DNA from: Listeria immobilis
GTDB lineage: Bacteria; Bacillota; Bacilli; Lactobacillales; Listeriaceae
Direction of reading: 5' to 3'
DNA length: 64,000 bases
NCBI RefSeq assembly: GCF_014322765.1
Contig: NZ_JAASTZ010000008.1
Span: forward strand, 1-64,000
Within the stretch, counting starts at the first letter, position 1, and each line of letters begins with the position of its first letter. This document shows positions 23,788 through 32,650 of the stretch, one piece after another. The position numbers were made by a program, and so were the translations under genes. The notes under the pieces were generated by a model. The model had not been told where the DNA came from. It did no database searches and saw only the letters and a program-made list of their open reading frames with translations.

Positions 23788-24683
23788 TTGAATTCACCAG
23801 CTTTCCACTTAAAGATTTCTTCTAATGTAGGGGCTTGAAGGCTAAATGTTTGAATGAACCCATCTTTTGTAACATATTCAAAAATTTTCTCTGCATCGGA
23901 TTCATTTTCAATTTCTAGTTGGAAAACGCCGTCACGCTGGGTTTCAATATGAAGTACTCCTGGTAGTGCCGCAAGTTGTTCTTTTGTATGGTGCGATTCA
24001 ATGAAAATACGTTTACGACCAAACGCTGATTTAACTGATTCAGTAGTTCCTTGAAGAACCGTATTGCCTTTTTTTAACATTAAAAGAGAGTCACATAGCT
24101 CTTCTACATTTTCCATACGATGGCTAGAGAAAATAATAGCTGCTCCAGAAGCCCGTAAATCGAAAACAAACTTTTTCAAAATTTCTGCATTTACAGGGTC
24201 AAGACCACTAAAAGGCTCGTCTAAAATAACTAGCTTCGGTTGATGGATAATGGTACTTAGCAGCTGGATTTTTTGTTGATTTCCTTTGGATAATGTCTTA
24301 ATTAAATCTGTCTTTTTACCAACAATTTCAGCACGTTCCAGCCAATCATCTATCTCACTTTTTATTTTTTGTTTAGGGTAACCTTTTAATTCCGCAAAAA
24401 ATATTAGTTGCTCCTCGATAGTGACATTAGGATATAAACCACGTTCTTCCGGCAAATAACCGACAATATTATGGTCGATTTTGCTTACTTCTTGACCATT
24501 CCAAGTGATTTTTCCAGAAGTTGCTTCTAAAAAATGCAAAATAAGTCGGAAAGTAGTTGTTTTGCCGGCGCCATTTTGTCCAATAAGTCCAAGTATTTTT
24601 CCTTCTTCCACTCGAAAAGACAAGTCATTCACAGCTGTTTTATCAGCAAATTTTTTTGTTACATTATGTAATTCTAGCGTCAC
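23784..24683 (-). CDS. ABC transporter ATP-binding protein (NatA-like)
   Basis: The 299-aa ATPase has Walker A LIGQNGAGKTTT, a signature loop of the form SKGNQQK, Walker B LVILDEPFSGLDP and H-loop IIFSSHRM. A C-terminal extension of about 80 residues is characteristic of ABC-2 exporter ATPases. GTG start at 24683 after AAAGGGGTG. Partner permease follows with an overlapping start. An antibiotic or cation exporter is likely, with no direct substrate evidence. Confidence 0.9.
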   Translation of the reverse strand: MTLELHNVTKKFADKTAVNDLSFRVEEGKILGLIGQNGAGKTTTFRLILHFLEATSGKITWNGQEVSKIDHNIVGYLPEERGLYPNVTIEEQLIFFAELKGYPKQKIKSEIDDWLERAEIVGKKTDLIKTLSKGNQQKIQLLSTIIHQPKLVILDEPFSGLDPVNAEILKKFVFDLRASGAAIIFSSHRMENVEELCDSLLMLKKGNTVLQGTTESVKSAFGRKRIFIESHHTKEQLAALPGVLHIETQRDGVFQLEIENESDAEKIFEYVTKDGFIQTFSLQAPTLEEIFKWKAGEFK

Positions 24684-24728
24684 ATGAACACCCCTTTCTA
24701 ATTTCTTCCCACCACTTATTATACGTTG

Positions 24729-24762
24729 TTAAGCTACTATTGTCTTCCTGGAAGTAGCTTAA
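24729..24762. promoter_or_regulatory. perfect 10-bp inverted repeat between divergent genes
   Basis: TTAAGCTACT and AGTAGCTTAA flank a 14-bp centre. No T run follows on either strand, so an operator is more likely than a terminator. Confidence 0.4.
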
Positions 24763-24835
24763 ATTTGCTTAAGGTGAAAATGATTTTTTCACAAAATCTG
24801 CTAAAAAATTGTCTAGTGTAGTGGACATAACTTGT

Positions 24836-24849
24836 TGTAACCGTTTTCT
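24836..24849 (+). promoter_or_regulatory. candidate cre (CcpA) site before the PTS operon
   Basis: TGTAACCGTTTTCT matches the CcpA consensus TGTAANCGNTTNCA except for the last base. A -10-like TATAAT lies at 24860-24865, so CcpA binding here would block the promoter. Confidence 0.5.
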
Positions 24850-24887
24850 TTTATTTGTGTATAATAGACCGTAGAGGAGGTGATGAA

Positions 24888-26351
24888 ATGCTTCTAACTA
24901 AAACGGAGCGAGCATTAATTAACTTGTTCTTAACGAAAAATGACTTTTTAACAGCTAATCAACTAGCGGAAATTTTAGATGTTTCTTCTAAAACGATTTA
25001 TCGCAGAATCAAAAATATTAATAACGCAACAGGTAAGAAAGACATCTTGATTTCGGAAAAAGGACGTGGTTTTAAACTTGATTATAAGGCCTATATTCAA
25101 GCAAAGTTAGAGACTTCAGAAGATATTTTTGGCTATACACCTACTGAAAGAAGAGAAAAAATATTACTTCAAATATTATTTAAATCACCTAAGTATTTAA
25201 ATATCCATCATTTATATGAAGGCTATTATGTCGGTTACAACTCCATTAAAAATGATTTTGCGCTGTTAAATCAATCAATCACAAAGTATCATTTAACCAT
25301 TGAAAAAAAGCAAAAAGAAATACGTGTGGTTGGAACAGAAGAAAATATTCGAATAGCAATTAATGAGGTAATTAACAATTTGGATTTATCTAGCTACGAT
25401 GATTTGAAAACTGATTATAGTGATTTAAATAAAGCAGATGTGCAATTTATCGTGCAACAAATGGAAATTATCGAAAATAAACTAGCTATAAGTATCCCTT
25501 ATCCATATGATATCAATATTTTCTCGCATCTTTATATTTTGATTAATCGTTTTCGACAAGGTGAGGTGGAAGAATTTGGTGAAAGTAGTGAAAGCGAAAC
25601 TTATGTTATTACAAACAAGACACTCCACGTAATTGCAGTTGAAGCGATTGAGGCGATTGAACAATATTTGAAAATGAAACTACCAGAACGCGAGACTTTT
25701 AATTTTCTCCAATATTTAATTTCTTCACGTTTTAATCATGAAATTGAACTATTTCCTAACAATGTACTACCGATAGTGGAGGAAATGACCGATTTTTATA
25801 TTAATGAAGTGGCCGCAAAAATTAATATTCCTATCAATAAAAAGCAGCTGAAAATTGAACTTTTAAGTCATATGAAGCCAATGGTAAACCGAATGAACCA
25901 CCAGATAAATATTAAAAATAATTTATTAAGTGATATTAAATTGGAGTATGGAAATCTATTTGAAATCATTAAAGACACGGCTAGAGATGTTGCTAAAACA
26001 TTTAACCTCCAAACCATATCTGATGATGAAATTGGCTATATAACCATCTACTTTGCCAAACATATGGAACAATCACCTTTAATAAAACGAATTCTTATCA
26101 TGTGTTCAAGCGGGATTGGCACATCTGAATTATTAAAAGTAAAAGTGCAAAAAGCATTTCCTGATGTAGAAATAGTGGACGTTTTATCATCTACAAGATT
26201 CAAAAATAATATACAAGACTATCGGAATATTGATTTTATTCTAACAACAATTAAAACAGATAACAATGAAGAGATTCCTTCACTACTAGTAAGTGCAATG
26301 TTTACAGAGAAAGATAAGTTGATGGTGAAAAAATTAATGGAAAGTTTATAG
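24888..26351 (+). CDS. PRD-type PTS regulator with EIIB-like domain
   Basis: The 487-aa regulator of the MtlR/ManR/LicR class has an N-terminal DeoR/Mga-like helix-turn-helix (residues 1-85, FLTANQLAEILDVSSKTIYR). Two PRD-like regions follow (about 180-280 and 285-395, the second ending GYITIYFAKHME). The C-terminal EIIB-like domain has IMCSSGIGTSEL (Cys406). The start is ATG 24888 after GAGGAGGTGATG. It precedes and probably activates the PTS and aldolase genes, being controlled by PTS phosphorylation at His and Cys. No separate EIIA domain is seen. Confidence 0.9.
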   Translation: MLLTKTERALINLFLTKNDFLTANQLAEILDVSSKTIYRRIKNINNATGKKDILISEKGRGFKLDYKAYIQAKLETSEDIFGYTPTERREKILLQILFKSPKYLNIHHLYEGYYVGYNSIKNDFALLNQSITKYHLTIEKKQKEIRVVGTEENIRIAINEVINNLDLSSYDDLKTDYSDLNKADVQFIVQQMEIIENKLAISIPYPYDINIFSHLYILINRFRQGEVEEFGESSESETYVITNKTLHVIAVEAIEAIEQYLKMKLPERETFNFLQYLISSRFNHEIELFPNNVLPIVEEMTDFYINEVAAKINIPINKKQLKIELLSHMKPMVNRMNHQINIKNNLLSDIKLEYGNLFEIIKDTARDVAKTFNLQTISDDEIGYITIYFAKHMEQSPLIKRILIMCSSGIGTSELLKVKVQKAFPDVEIVDVLSSTRFKNNIQDYRNIDFILTTIKTDNNEEIPSLLVSAMFTEKDKLMVKKLMESL

Positions 26352-26362
26352 GAGGGGAATAT

Positions 26363-26836
26363 ATGGATATTCAAGAGTTAGATATTAGCAAAGTCATTAA
26401 TCCAGCACTTGTAAATCTAGAATTACAAGCAACAACCAAATTAGAAGTAATTGAAGAACTAACTGATTTACTAGTTAAAGCTGGTGCGGTTGCAGATAAA
26501 AAAGCTTTTATAGCAGACGTGTTATACCGGGAAGAAGAAGGGAAAACTGGCCTAGGTGAAGGGGTGGCTATTCCACATGGTAAATCTGCTAGCGTAACTA
26601 ATACTTCCATTGCGGTAGGACGAACGCAAAATCCGGTAGAATGGGAATCTTTAGACGATAAACCAGTTAATATTATTATTCTTTTCGCAGTCAAAAATTC
26701 AGATGCTACGACAACCCATATAAAATTACTTCAAAAAGTAGCGATTTTACTTGCAGATGATGAGGTGATAGGACAATTTCAAACTGTACAGACAAAAGAA
26801 GCATTCATTAAATTGTTAGCTAAAAACCAGATTTAG
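26363..26836 (+). CDS. fructose-type PTS EIIA component
   Basis: The 157-aa EIIA of the fructose/mannitol family has the phosphorylated histidine in VAIPHGKS (His72). A soluble phosphocarrier that accepts phosphate from HPr and passes it to the EIIB encoded next. The gene begins 11 bp after the regulator stop with an AGGAGG site, so it belongs to the same operon. Confidence 0.92.
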   Translation: MDIQELDISKVINPALVNLELQATTKLEVIEELTDLLVKAGAVADKKAFIADVLYREEEGKTGLGEGVAIPHGKSASVTNTSIAVGRTQNPVEWESLDDKPVNIIILFAVKNSDATTTHIKLLQKVAILLADDEVIGQFQTVQTKEAFIKLLAKNQI

Positions 26837-26848
26837 GAGGAGTTTAGG

Positions 26849-27160
26849 ATGAATATTATTGGAATTGCAGCATGTACATCAGGAATTGCACATACCTATA
26901 TTGCTAAAGAAAAACTAACGAAAGCTGGAATTGCCCTTGGACATAACATTCATATTGAGACACAAGGAACAATTGGTATTGAAGATGAACTCTCAGCAGA
27001 ACAATTAAAAAATGCGGATGTAGTAATTATTGCAGCAGACATTAAAGTTAGCGGAAAGGATCGTTTTAAAGGGAAAAAAGTAGTCGAAATTCCAACTGAT
27101 TTAGCTATTAAAGCACCAAAACAAATTATTACAAAAATAGATAATGAAATAAATAACTAG
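26849..27160 (+). CDS. fructose-type PTS EIIB component
   Basis: The 103-aa EIIB has the phospho-Cys in ACTSGIAHTYIA (Cys9) and ends near EIPTDLAIKAPKQ. It transfers phosphate from EIIA to sugar bound to the EIIC encoded just downstream. The compact single-domain arrangement, with separate A, B and C genes, differs from the fused FruA. Confidence 0.92.
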   Translation: MNIIGIAACTSGIAHTYIAKEKLTKAGIALGHNIHIETQGTIGIEDELSAEQLKNADVVIIAADIKVSGKDRFKGKKVVEIPTDLAIKAPKQIITKIDNEINN

Positions 27161-27173
27161 GGAGTGGACCGGT

Positions 27174-28271
27174 ATGATGAAAAAACTGCAAATCAAAAAA
27201 CATGCTCTTACAGCGATTTCGTATATGTTACCGTTAGTTGTTGCCTCAGGGTTACTTATTGCCATTGGAAATTTAACAAGTGGACAGGTGATTTTAGATT
27301 ATAAAGCACCTTATTCTATCCCTGATGCCCTTGTATCGCTAGGTGTTCTTGGGATGGGCTTACTTGCACCAGTCATTGCGGCTGCGATTGCATATTCGAT
27401 AGCTGACAGGCCGGGTATTGCTCCAGGACTACTGATGGGGGTCATTGCCAATTCTATCGGAGCAGGCTTTTTGGGAGGAATGCTTGGTGGTTATCTAGTT
27501 GGTTACTTTGTACTTATCCTAGTGAAATATTTGAAAGTACCAAAATGGGCGCAAGGTTTAATGCCTATGATGATTATTCCACTTATAAGTAGTTTGGTTA
27601 TAGGGCTTCTAATGTATTTTGTTATTGGTGTTCCTATTGTGTGGGCAACAGATGCGATGACAAATTTCTTACAAGGAATGCAAGGCAGTATGAGGTTTGT
27701 TTTTGGCGCAGTACTAGGTGGAATGGCTGCATTTGACTTTGGTGGTCCAGTAAATAAAGTAGCTTCATTATTCGCCGATGGGTTGCTACTTGAAGGTGTA
27801 AAGGAGCCAGAAGCGGTGAAAATTCTTGCGTCAATGGTTCCACCGTTTGGAGTAACGCTTTCATGGGTTGTTTCTAAACTTATCAAAAAGAAAAAATACA
27901 CTAAATCAGAAGAAGATAATATTAAAATTGCCTTTCCGATGGGGATTTGTATGATAACAGAAGGCGTAATTCCCATCGCGGCAGTTGACCCAATTCGAGT
28001 AATTGTTTCTTGTACATTAGGTGCTGCTGTAGGTGGAGGTCTTAGTATGACATGGGGAATTGGCTCACCCGTTCCATCAGGAGGCATGTTTATCGTACCT
28101 GCAATGAATGAGCCATTACTATTTTGTTTAGCATTACTGATTGGAACTTGTGTCACAGCTGCAATGCTACTAATTTTAAAACGAGAACCAACCAAAGAAG
28201 AGGAGATAATTGCAGATCAAGGTTTAGAAGAGGAAGAAGAAGTCGATTTGTCTGGAATTAAAATTTCGTAA
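27174..28271 (+). CDS. fructose-type PTS EIIC component
   Basis: The 365-aa membrane permease (about nine to ten segments) has AYSIADRPGIAPG, typical of fructose-family EIIC (residues about 70-82), then AFDFGGPVNKVA and FPMGICMITEGVIPIA. An acidic tail ends the protein. It forms a complete EII with the two genes upstream. The imported sugar would be phosphorylated on C1 or C6; identity unknown, though two aldolase genes follow. Confidence 0.92.
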   Translation: MMKKLQIKKHALTAISYMLPLVVASGLLIAIGNLTSGQVILDYKAPYSIPDALVSLGVLGMGLLAPVIAAAIAYSIADRPGIAPGLLMGVIANSIGAGFLGGMLGGYLVGYFVLILVKYLKVPKWAQGLMPMMIIPLISSLVIGLLMYFVIGVPIVWATDAMTNFLQGMQGSMRFVFGAVLGGMAAFDFGGPVNKVASLFADGLLLEGVKEPEAVKILASMVPPFGVTLSWVVSKLIKKKKYTKSEEDNIKIAFPMGICMITEGVIPIAAVDPIRVIVSCTLGAAVGGGLSMTWGIGSPVPSGGMFIVPAMNEPLLFCLALLIGTCVTAAMLLILKREPTKEEEIIADQGLEEEEEVDLSGIKIS

Positions 28272-28293
28272 AGTTAGGAAGGAGATACAGACA

Positions 28294-29148
28294 GTGTATG
28301 TTTCAATGAAAGGAATGCTGCACCGTGCCAATCATGGGAATTATGCAGTCATGGCGATTAATTGTTTTAATTTAGAAACCGCAAAAGCAGTAATTGATGC
28401 AGCGCAAGAACTTAGAGCGCCAATTATTATTGATTTATTGCAAGAACATTTAGAAACACACTTGGGAAGTCGATTTTTAACAAAACCGATTATCAAAATG
28501 GCAAAAGAAGCAAGCGTTGAAGTAGCTATTAATTTAGATCATGGACAAGATGTAGCCATTGTAAAGCAGTGCTTGGCTGATGGGTTCTCTAGTGTGATGA
28601 TGGATGCATCCAGTCATCCATATGAGGAAAATGTAGCGATTACAAAAGAAATGGTCCAATTTGCAGAAGTTTATAATGCAAGTGTAGAAGCAGAAGTTGG
28701 CAATATCGGAGCAGTGACAGGGGATAATTACACAAATCAAGCAATGTATACAGAACCGAAAATTGCTATTGATTTTGCAAAACGAACTGGCATTGATGCA
28801 CTGGCGATCTCATATGGATCTTCTCATGGGGACTATCCAGCTGGCTTCACACCAGCCTTTCAATTCGATATTGTTCAAGAAATTAAAGCTGCTACGAAAA
28901 TGCCACTAGTTCTACATGGTGGCTCTGGATGTGGCGCTGAAAACATTACCACTTCAATTCAGCTTGGAATTAATAAAATCAATGTAGGTTCTGATTTTAT
29001 GAAAGCTCAAGCAACCAAAATCAAAGAATTACAACAAGAAACGCCAGGGCTTAGTTTTGTTGAGTTAATTCATGAAACAATCCAAGCCGGCAAAGAAGCA
29101 GTTAAATATTATATTCTATTATCCGGATCTAACGGAAAATCACTTTAA
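28294..29148 (+). CDS. class II fructose/tagatose-bisphosphate aldolase
   Basis: The 284-aa class II aldolase has zinc ligands in NLDHGQD, SSHGDYP and VLHGGSGCGAENI, and it cleaves a ketose bisphosphate to DHAP and glyceraldehyde 3-phosphate. GTG start with AAGGAG upstream; an in-frame ATG at 28306 would shorten it by four residues, but the N-terminus then no longer aligns with its paralogue. First of two tandem aldolases in the PTS operon. Confidence 0.88.
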   Translation: MYVSMKGMLHRANHGNYAVMAINCFNLETAKAVIDAAQELRAPIIIDLLQEHLETHLGSRFLTKPIIKMAKEASVEVAINLDHGQDVAIVKQCLADGFSSVMMDASSHPYEENVAITKEMVQFAEVYNASVEAEVGNIGAVTGDNYTNQAMYTEPKIAIDFAKRTGIDALAISYGSSHGDYPAGFTPAFQFDIVQEIKAATKMPLVLHGGSGCGAENITTSIQLGINKINVGSDFMKAQATKIKELQQETPGLSFVELIHETIQAGKEAVKYYILLSGSNGKSL

Positions 29149-29162
29149 AAGGAGAATGAAAA

Positions 29163-30062
29163 ATGTTAGTTAATATGAAGCAATTATTAGAAGTAGCCAA
29201 GGAAAACAAGTTTGCGGTAGGGGCATTTAATGTCGCTGATAGTAATTTTTTACGTGTAGTAGTAGAAGAAGCAGAAAAGAACAATGCACCGGCAATTATT
29301 GCTGTCCATCCAACTGAGCTAGATTTCACAAAAGATGATTTTTTTGAATATGTACTTGCAAGAATTAAAAATAGCCCTGTACCATTTGTACTTCATTTAG
29401 ATCATGGTGATAATATGGGTGATGTGATGCGAGCTGTCCGTTGCGGTTTTAGTTCAGTCATGATTGATGGATCCCTGTTACCATTTGAAGAAAATATTCG
29501 TGTGACAAAAGAAGTTGTTGATGTCTGCCACAAACTTGGTGTATCTGTAGAAGGAGAACTTGGTACGATTGGGAAAACAGGAAACAGCATTGAGGGTGGT
29601 GTAAGCGAGATTATTTATACAAAACCTGAAGAAGCGGAGGAATATATTAGTCGAACTGGGGTGGATACTTTAGCAGTAGCTATTGGAACAGCACACGGTA
29701 TTTATCCTAAAGACAAGGAGCCAAAACTACGCTTAGATATACTCCAAGAAATTAAAGACTTAGTAAACATTCCATTAGTACTACACGGAGGTTCTGCTAA
29801 TCCAGACACAGAAATTGAAGCAGCTGTTAAGATAGGAATTCAAAAGGTAAATATCTCTAGTGATTATAAATATGCTTTTTATAAGAAATGTCGAGAAATT
29901 TTGAGCACAACGGAACTTTGGGATGCTAACGCCATTTACCCAGAATGCATTGAAGCAGCAAAAGCAGTGGTAAAAAATAAAATGGAACTTTTTCATTCTG
30001 TAAATCAAGTTGAAAAGTATCAACAAAGTAATATACCAGTTTGGCGTAGCGATTTAATTTAA
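29163..30062 (+). CDS. second class II aldolase of the PTS operon
   Basis: The 299-aa paralogue of the preceding gene has HLDHGDN, GTAHGIYP and VLHGGSANPDTEI. The loop after HGGS differs (SAN rather than SGC), so it may prefer another ketose bisphosphate or be specialised. It begins 14 bp after its partner with AAAGGAG. A terminator follows. No dedicated 1-phosphate kinase lies in the operon. Confidence 0.88.
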   Translation: MLVNMKQLLEVAKENKFAVGAFNVADSNFLRVVVEEAEKNNAPAIIAVHPTELDFTKDDFFEYVLARIKNSPVPFVLHLDHGDNMGDVMRAVRCGFSSVMIDGSLLPFEENIRVTKEVVDVCHKLGVSVEGELGTIGKTGNSIEGGVSEIIYTKPEEAEEYISRTGVDTLAVAIGTAHGIYPKDKEPKLRLDILQEIKDLVNIPLVLHGGSANPDTEIEAAVKIGIQKVNISSDYKYAFYKKCREILSTTELWDANAIYPECIEAAKAVVKNKMELFHSVNQVEKYQQSNIPVWRSDLI

Positions 30063-30068
30063 TACTAA

Positions 30069-30104
30069 AAAACGAAGAGTGCTCCTTTTGCACTCTTCGT
30101 TTTA
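30069..30104. terminator. bidirectional terminator between aldolase and Crp/Fnr genes
   Basis: AACGAAGAGTGC pairs with GCACTCTTCGTT around a short loop, with T runs on both strands. Confidence 0.9.
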
Positions 30105-30806
30105 TTATAAGTAAGCTTGTAAATTTTCAATATTAATAAGTTTTTTAAGCCTTTGAATATCATTAATTCTCCAAGGCTTTTTTTGTGAGTCTAAAATACC
30201 TTCCTCACGTAATTCCATAAGCACCTTAGAAGTATAGCTTTTAGATGTATTTGCATGGCTGGCAAGCTCTTGGTAAGTAAGAAATTCTGGTAACTCCATG
30301 ACATTTGCAGAAATTTGCAACCCGAAATCCATCATCGTATTTAATGAAAAATAGATACTATCTCGTGCACTTAATTTTTCTTGAATAGCAATTATATATA
30401 ATTTTCTACGTGTCTCTGCAAGTTGGTGAAGCATTAAATAATTTCTGGGATCCTCAAGCTCCATCATTTTTTTGAAAAACTGAAAATCAATCCGCCACCA
30501 AATAACATCAGTTAAAGCGACTATCTTTGTGTGCTTTGGAATATCTTCAGAGTATACAGGAAGGTGAGGAAATGAACCATGTTGCAAAATAAAAACGAAA
30601 TTCTGTTTATCAATACCTTCAAAAATAAATTTCATAAAGCCATCTACTATTATGTAAATATATTTTCTTCGATTATCTGAGGTTATAGTGGTACCTTCTT
30701 TCAAACGCTCTTGAATACAGTGTTTATTAAAACTAGGATCTTTTTTTAATAATTTAAGCATATTTGCTGGTGAAGCAAATTGATCTAATGTTTCTTTTAA
30801 ATACAT
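30105..30806 (-). CDS. Crp/Fnr-family (PrfA-like) transcriptional regulator
   Basis: The 233-aa protein has an N-terminal sensor barrel (about 20-120, IYIIVDGFMKFIFEG), a long central helix and a C-terminal winged helix with LTYQELASHANTSKSYTSKVLMELREEGIL. The second turn NTSKSYTSK is the recognition helix. A typical Listeria Crp/Fnr paralogue without metal or heme motifs. Convergent with the aldolase operon. Divergent to another Crp/Fnr gene at 31302 across a 495-bp gap holding TGTCACAA and TGTGACAA half sites. Confidence 0.83.
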   Translation of the reverse strand: MYLKETLDQFASPANMLKLLKKDPSFNKHCIQERLKEGTTITSDNRRKYIYIIVDGFMKFIFEGIDKQNFVFILQHGSFPHLPVYSEDIPKHTKIVALTDVIWWRIDFQFFKKMMELEDPRNYLMLHQLAETRRKLYIIAIQEKLSARDSIYFSLNTMMDFGLQISANVMELPEFLTYQELASHANTSKSYTSKVLMELREEGILDSQKKPWRINDIQRLKKLINIENLQAYL

Positions 30807-31301
30807 ATAATCTCTTCCCTTCGTAGTTTTAATCTTCCCGAAACCACTGCAAATAAAACGTTTCTTTATATTTTATTCTTCTAGATGAATAATTTTAAGT
30901 TAATTATTATTGGAAAAGAATACTTTTAAATGCCTATAAAATGTCACAAATAATTCATAATTCAGCTAAAGTAAGCAGGAATTTAAGTAAAACTAACATT
31001 TTAGCATAGAAATAAAATAAATTTTGCCTTCGAAAGACACTTTCAAAATATGGATAAAATATGAAGAACCGCACTCTGACCTATAATATAGATAGATTAA
31101 AAAAACAAACCAACCTTTAAAGGAACATTGGGGAAATAAATGTGACAAAAAAGTCAAAAAAACACCAATAAAGCGGGAAATTTAGCTTTTTTACTGGGTT
31201 CCTTTTAAAACTATTTAATAGTATCATCACTTGTAAGAACACTCATTACATCAATGACATATATTTTTAACAATCAAAAAGTAGAAATGAGATGGGGAAT
31301 T
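30807..31301 (+). other. long gap between two divergent Crp/Fnr genes
   Basis: AT-rich with no convincing gene. It holds TGTCACAA (30943-30950) and TGTGACAA (31141-31148), Crp-like half sites. There is a TATAAT at 31082-31087 and a long-range inverted repeat (TTTAAAGGAAC with GTTCCTTTTAAA). A short stem AAAGC/GCTTT with T run near 31180 could end a small RNA. Confidence 0.4.
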
Positions 31302-31988
31302 ATGCAATCAATGTTTGAAAATTTATATAGCAAAAAAGTCTTAGAAGAGGAATTTGGTTTTCAACGTTTTTTGCAAACTTTAATTGATAATAAAATTTCT
31401 TATAACAAAATAAAAATACCTAATAATAGCATTTTATTATCCGAAGATACAATTAATTCCAAGGTTTATTTTATTGAAAAAGGGATAGTATCATTGGAAA
31501 AAGAAGGCAATGTAGTTAGTTTTTTAGGGGCAAATCAAATTGCGGGTTTAAACGATTATTTTATGGATGAAGCTAATCTATATACAACTAGAGTAATAGA
31601 TACTGTTACTGCATACGAATTCAATAAGGAAGATATTATTTGTTCCATAATTGGGATGCAAGAAGGATGGCTTTATCTATACCTTAATAATCGAAATCAT
31701 GAAAACGTGCTTATTGAAAAATGTAATCTCATGCGTGGAAATGGCGAAAGTAGATTAAAAGATTCCTTAGAACAATTAGGAGAGTTTTTTGGAAGTGAAC
31801 AAGAAGGAATGATAATAATTCCAAAATGTTTCACTAGAAAAATAATCGCAAATTATTCTAATCTATCAGTGAGATCTGTTACTCACCTTTGCGGAAAGTT
31901 AATAGAGTCCGGATTTTTAGCAGAAGATTCCAAGTCTTTTATTTTATTGAAAAAATCCGACGATATTTGGAAGGAATTACAAGCCTAA
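31302..31988 (+). CDS. Crp/Fnr-family (PrfA-like) transcriptional regulator
   Basis: The 228-aa protein has the barrel FIEKGIVSLEKEGNVVSFLG (about 65-90) and a C-terminal winged helix IPKCFTRKIIANYSNLSVRSVTHLCGKLIESGFL; ANYSNLSVRSVTH is the recognition turn. The start is uncertain: ATG 31254 lacks a ribosome site, ATG 31302 has a weak GATGGGG before it. Fourth Crp/Fnr gene in the window. Ligand and targets unknown. Confidence 0.8.
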   Translation: MQSMFENLYSKKVLEEEFGFQRFLQTLIDNKISYNKIKIPNNSILLSEDTINSKVYFIEKGIVSLEKEGNVVSFLGANQIAGLNDYFMDEANLYTTRVIDTVTAYEFNKEDIICSIIGMQEGWLYLYLNNRNHENVLIEKCNLMRGNGESRLKDSLEQLGEFFGSEQEGMIIIPKCFTRKIIANYSNLSVRSVTHLCGKLIESGFLAEDSKSFILLKKSDDIWKELQA

Positions 31989-32014
31989 AATAGCAGTTAT
32001 TATATCAGAAAAGT

Positions 32015-32054
32015 GAGTTAGAAGTTGGTTGAAATAACTTCTAACTCTTTTTTT
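32015..32054 (+). terminator. terminator after the Crp/Fnr gene
   Basis: A perfect 12-bp stem GAGTTAGAAGTT/AACTTCTAACTC, 9-nt loop and seven T. Confidence 0.85.
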
Positions 32055-32060
32055 ACATCA

Positions 32061-32088
32061 AAAAAGCGAGAAAATTTTTTCTCGCTTT
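32061..32088 (-). terminator. terminator of the tRNA cluster
   Basis: AAAGCGAGAAA pairs with TTTCTCGCTTT. On the minus strand it is followed by TTTTTT, directly after the tRNA-Lys gene. Confidence 0.8.
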
Positions 32089-32097
32089 CGTTAAGTA

Positions 32098-32170
32098 TGA
32101 GCCGTGCTGGGTTCGAACCAGCGACCCTCTGATTAAAAGTCAGATGCTCTACCAACTGAGCTAACGGCTC
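32098..32170 (-). tRNA. tRNA-Lys (anticodon TTT)
   Basis: 73 nt; a GAGCCGT/ACGGCTC acceptor stem, a CTGAC-TTTTAA-type anticodon arm, and GGTTCGAACCC in the T arm. Last gene of the minus-strand tRNA cluster. CCA not encoded. Confidence 0.95.
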
Positions 32171-32179
32171 TAAATATGA

Positions 32180-32251
32180 CTGGGCTAGCTGGATTCGAAC
32201 CAGCGCATGACGGAATCAAAATCCGTTGCCTTACCGCTTGGCTATAGCCCA
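32180..32251 (-). tRNA. tRNA-Gln (anticodon TTG)
   Basis: 72 nt; TGGGCTA/TAGCCCA acceptor, anticodon loop TTTTGAT, T arm GGTTCGAATCC. Confidence 0.95.
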
Positions 32252-32263
32252 ATAATAAAATGG

Positions 32264-32344
32264 TGGAGGGGAGTGGATTCGAACCACCGAACCCGAAGGA
32301 GCGGATTTACAGTCCGCCGCGTTTAGCCACTTCGCTACCCCTCC
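32264..32344 (-). tRNA. tRNA-Tyr (anticodon GTA)
   Basis: 81 nt with a long variable arm of the bacterial Tyr type; anticodon loop CTGTAAA; the following three bases (TGG at 32261-32263 on the plus strand) encode CCA. Confidence 0.95.
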
Positions 32345-32355
32345 GTTATAAAAGA

Positions 32356-32429
32356 TGCCGACTGCAGGAATTGAACCCGCAACCTACTGATTACGATTCA
32401 GTTGCTCTACCAGATTGAGCTAAGTCGGC
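32356..32429 (-). tRNA. tRNA-Thr (anticodon CGT)
   Basis: 74 nt; GCCGACT/AGTCGGC acceptor; anticodon loop ATCGTAA reads ACG codons. Confidence 0.93.
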
Positions 32430-32578
32430 AAAGAATTGCTCTCACTGCTGGCAAATCGAAATCTAATTAATCCTTCAAAACAGATACTAATATATAATAT
32501 AACATTTTTGTTATTTTTACCAGCTTTTTTTTCAAAAAAACAAAAATATTTTTTGCTGGTTAATTAAAAATAAAAAAG

Positions 32579-32650
32579 TGACCCGTACGGGAATCGAACC
32601 CGTGTTACCGCCGTGAAAGGGCGGTGTCTTAACCGCTTGACCAACGGGCC
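32579..32650 (-). tRNA. tRNA-Glu (anticodon TTC)
   Basis: 72 nt; GGCCCGT/ACGGGTC acceptor (one G-U); anticodon loop CTTTCAC. Separated from the other four by 149 bp that contains an ACCAGC...GCTGGT inverted repeat with runs of A and T, perhaps a terminator plus a second promoter. Confidence 0.95.

Noticed and set aside
27503-28195. 230-aa reverse frame
   Set aside because: Shadow of the PTS EIIC gene, mirror composition and no start signal.
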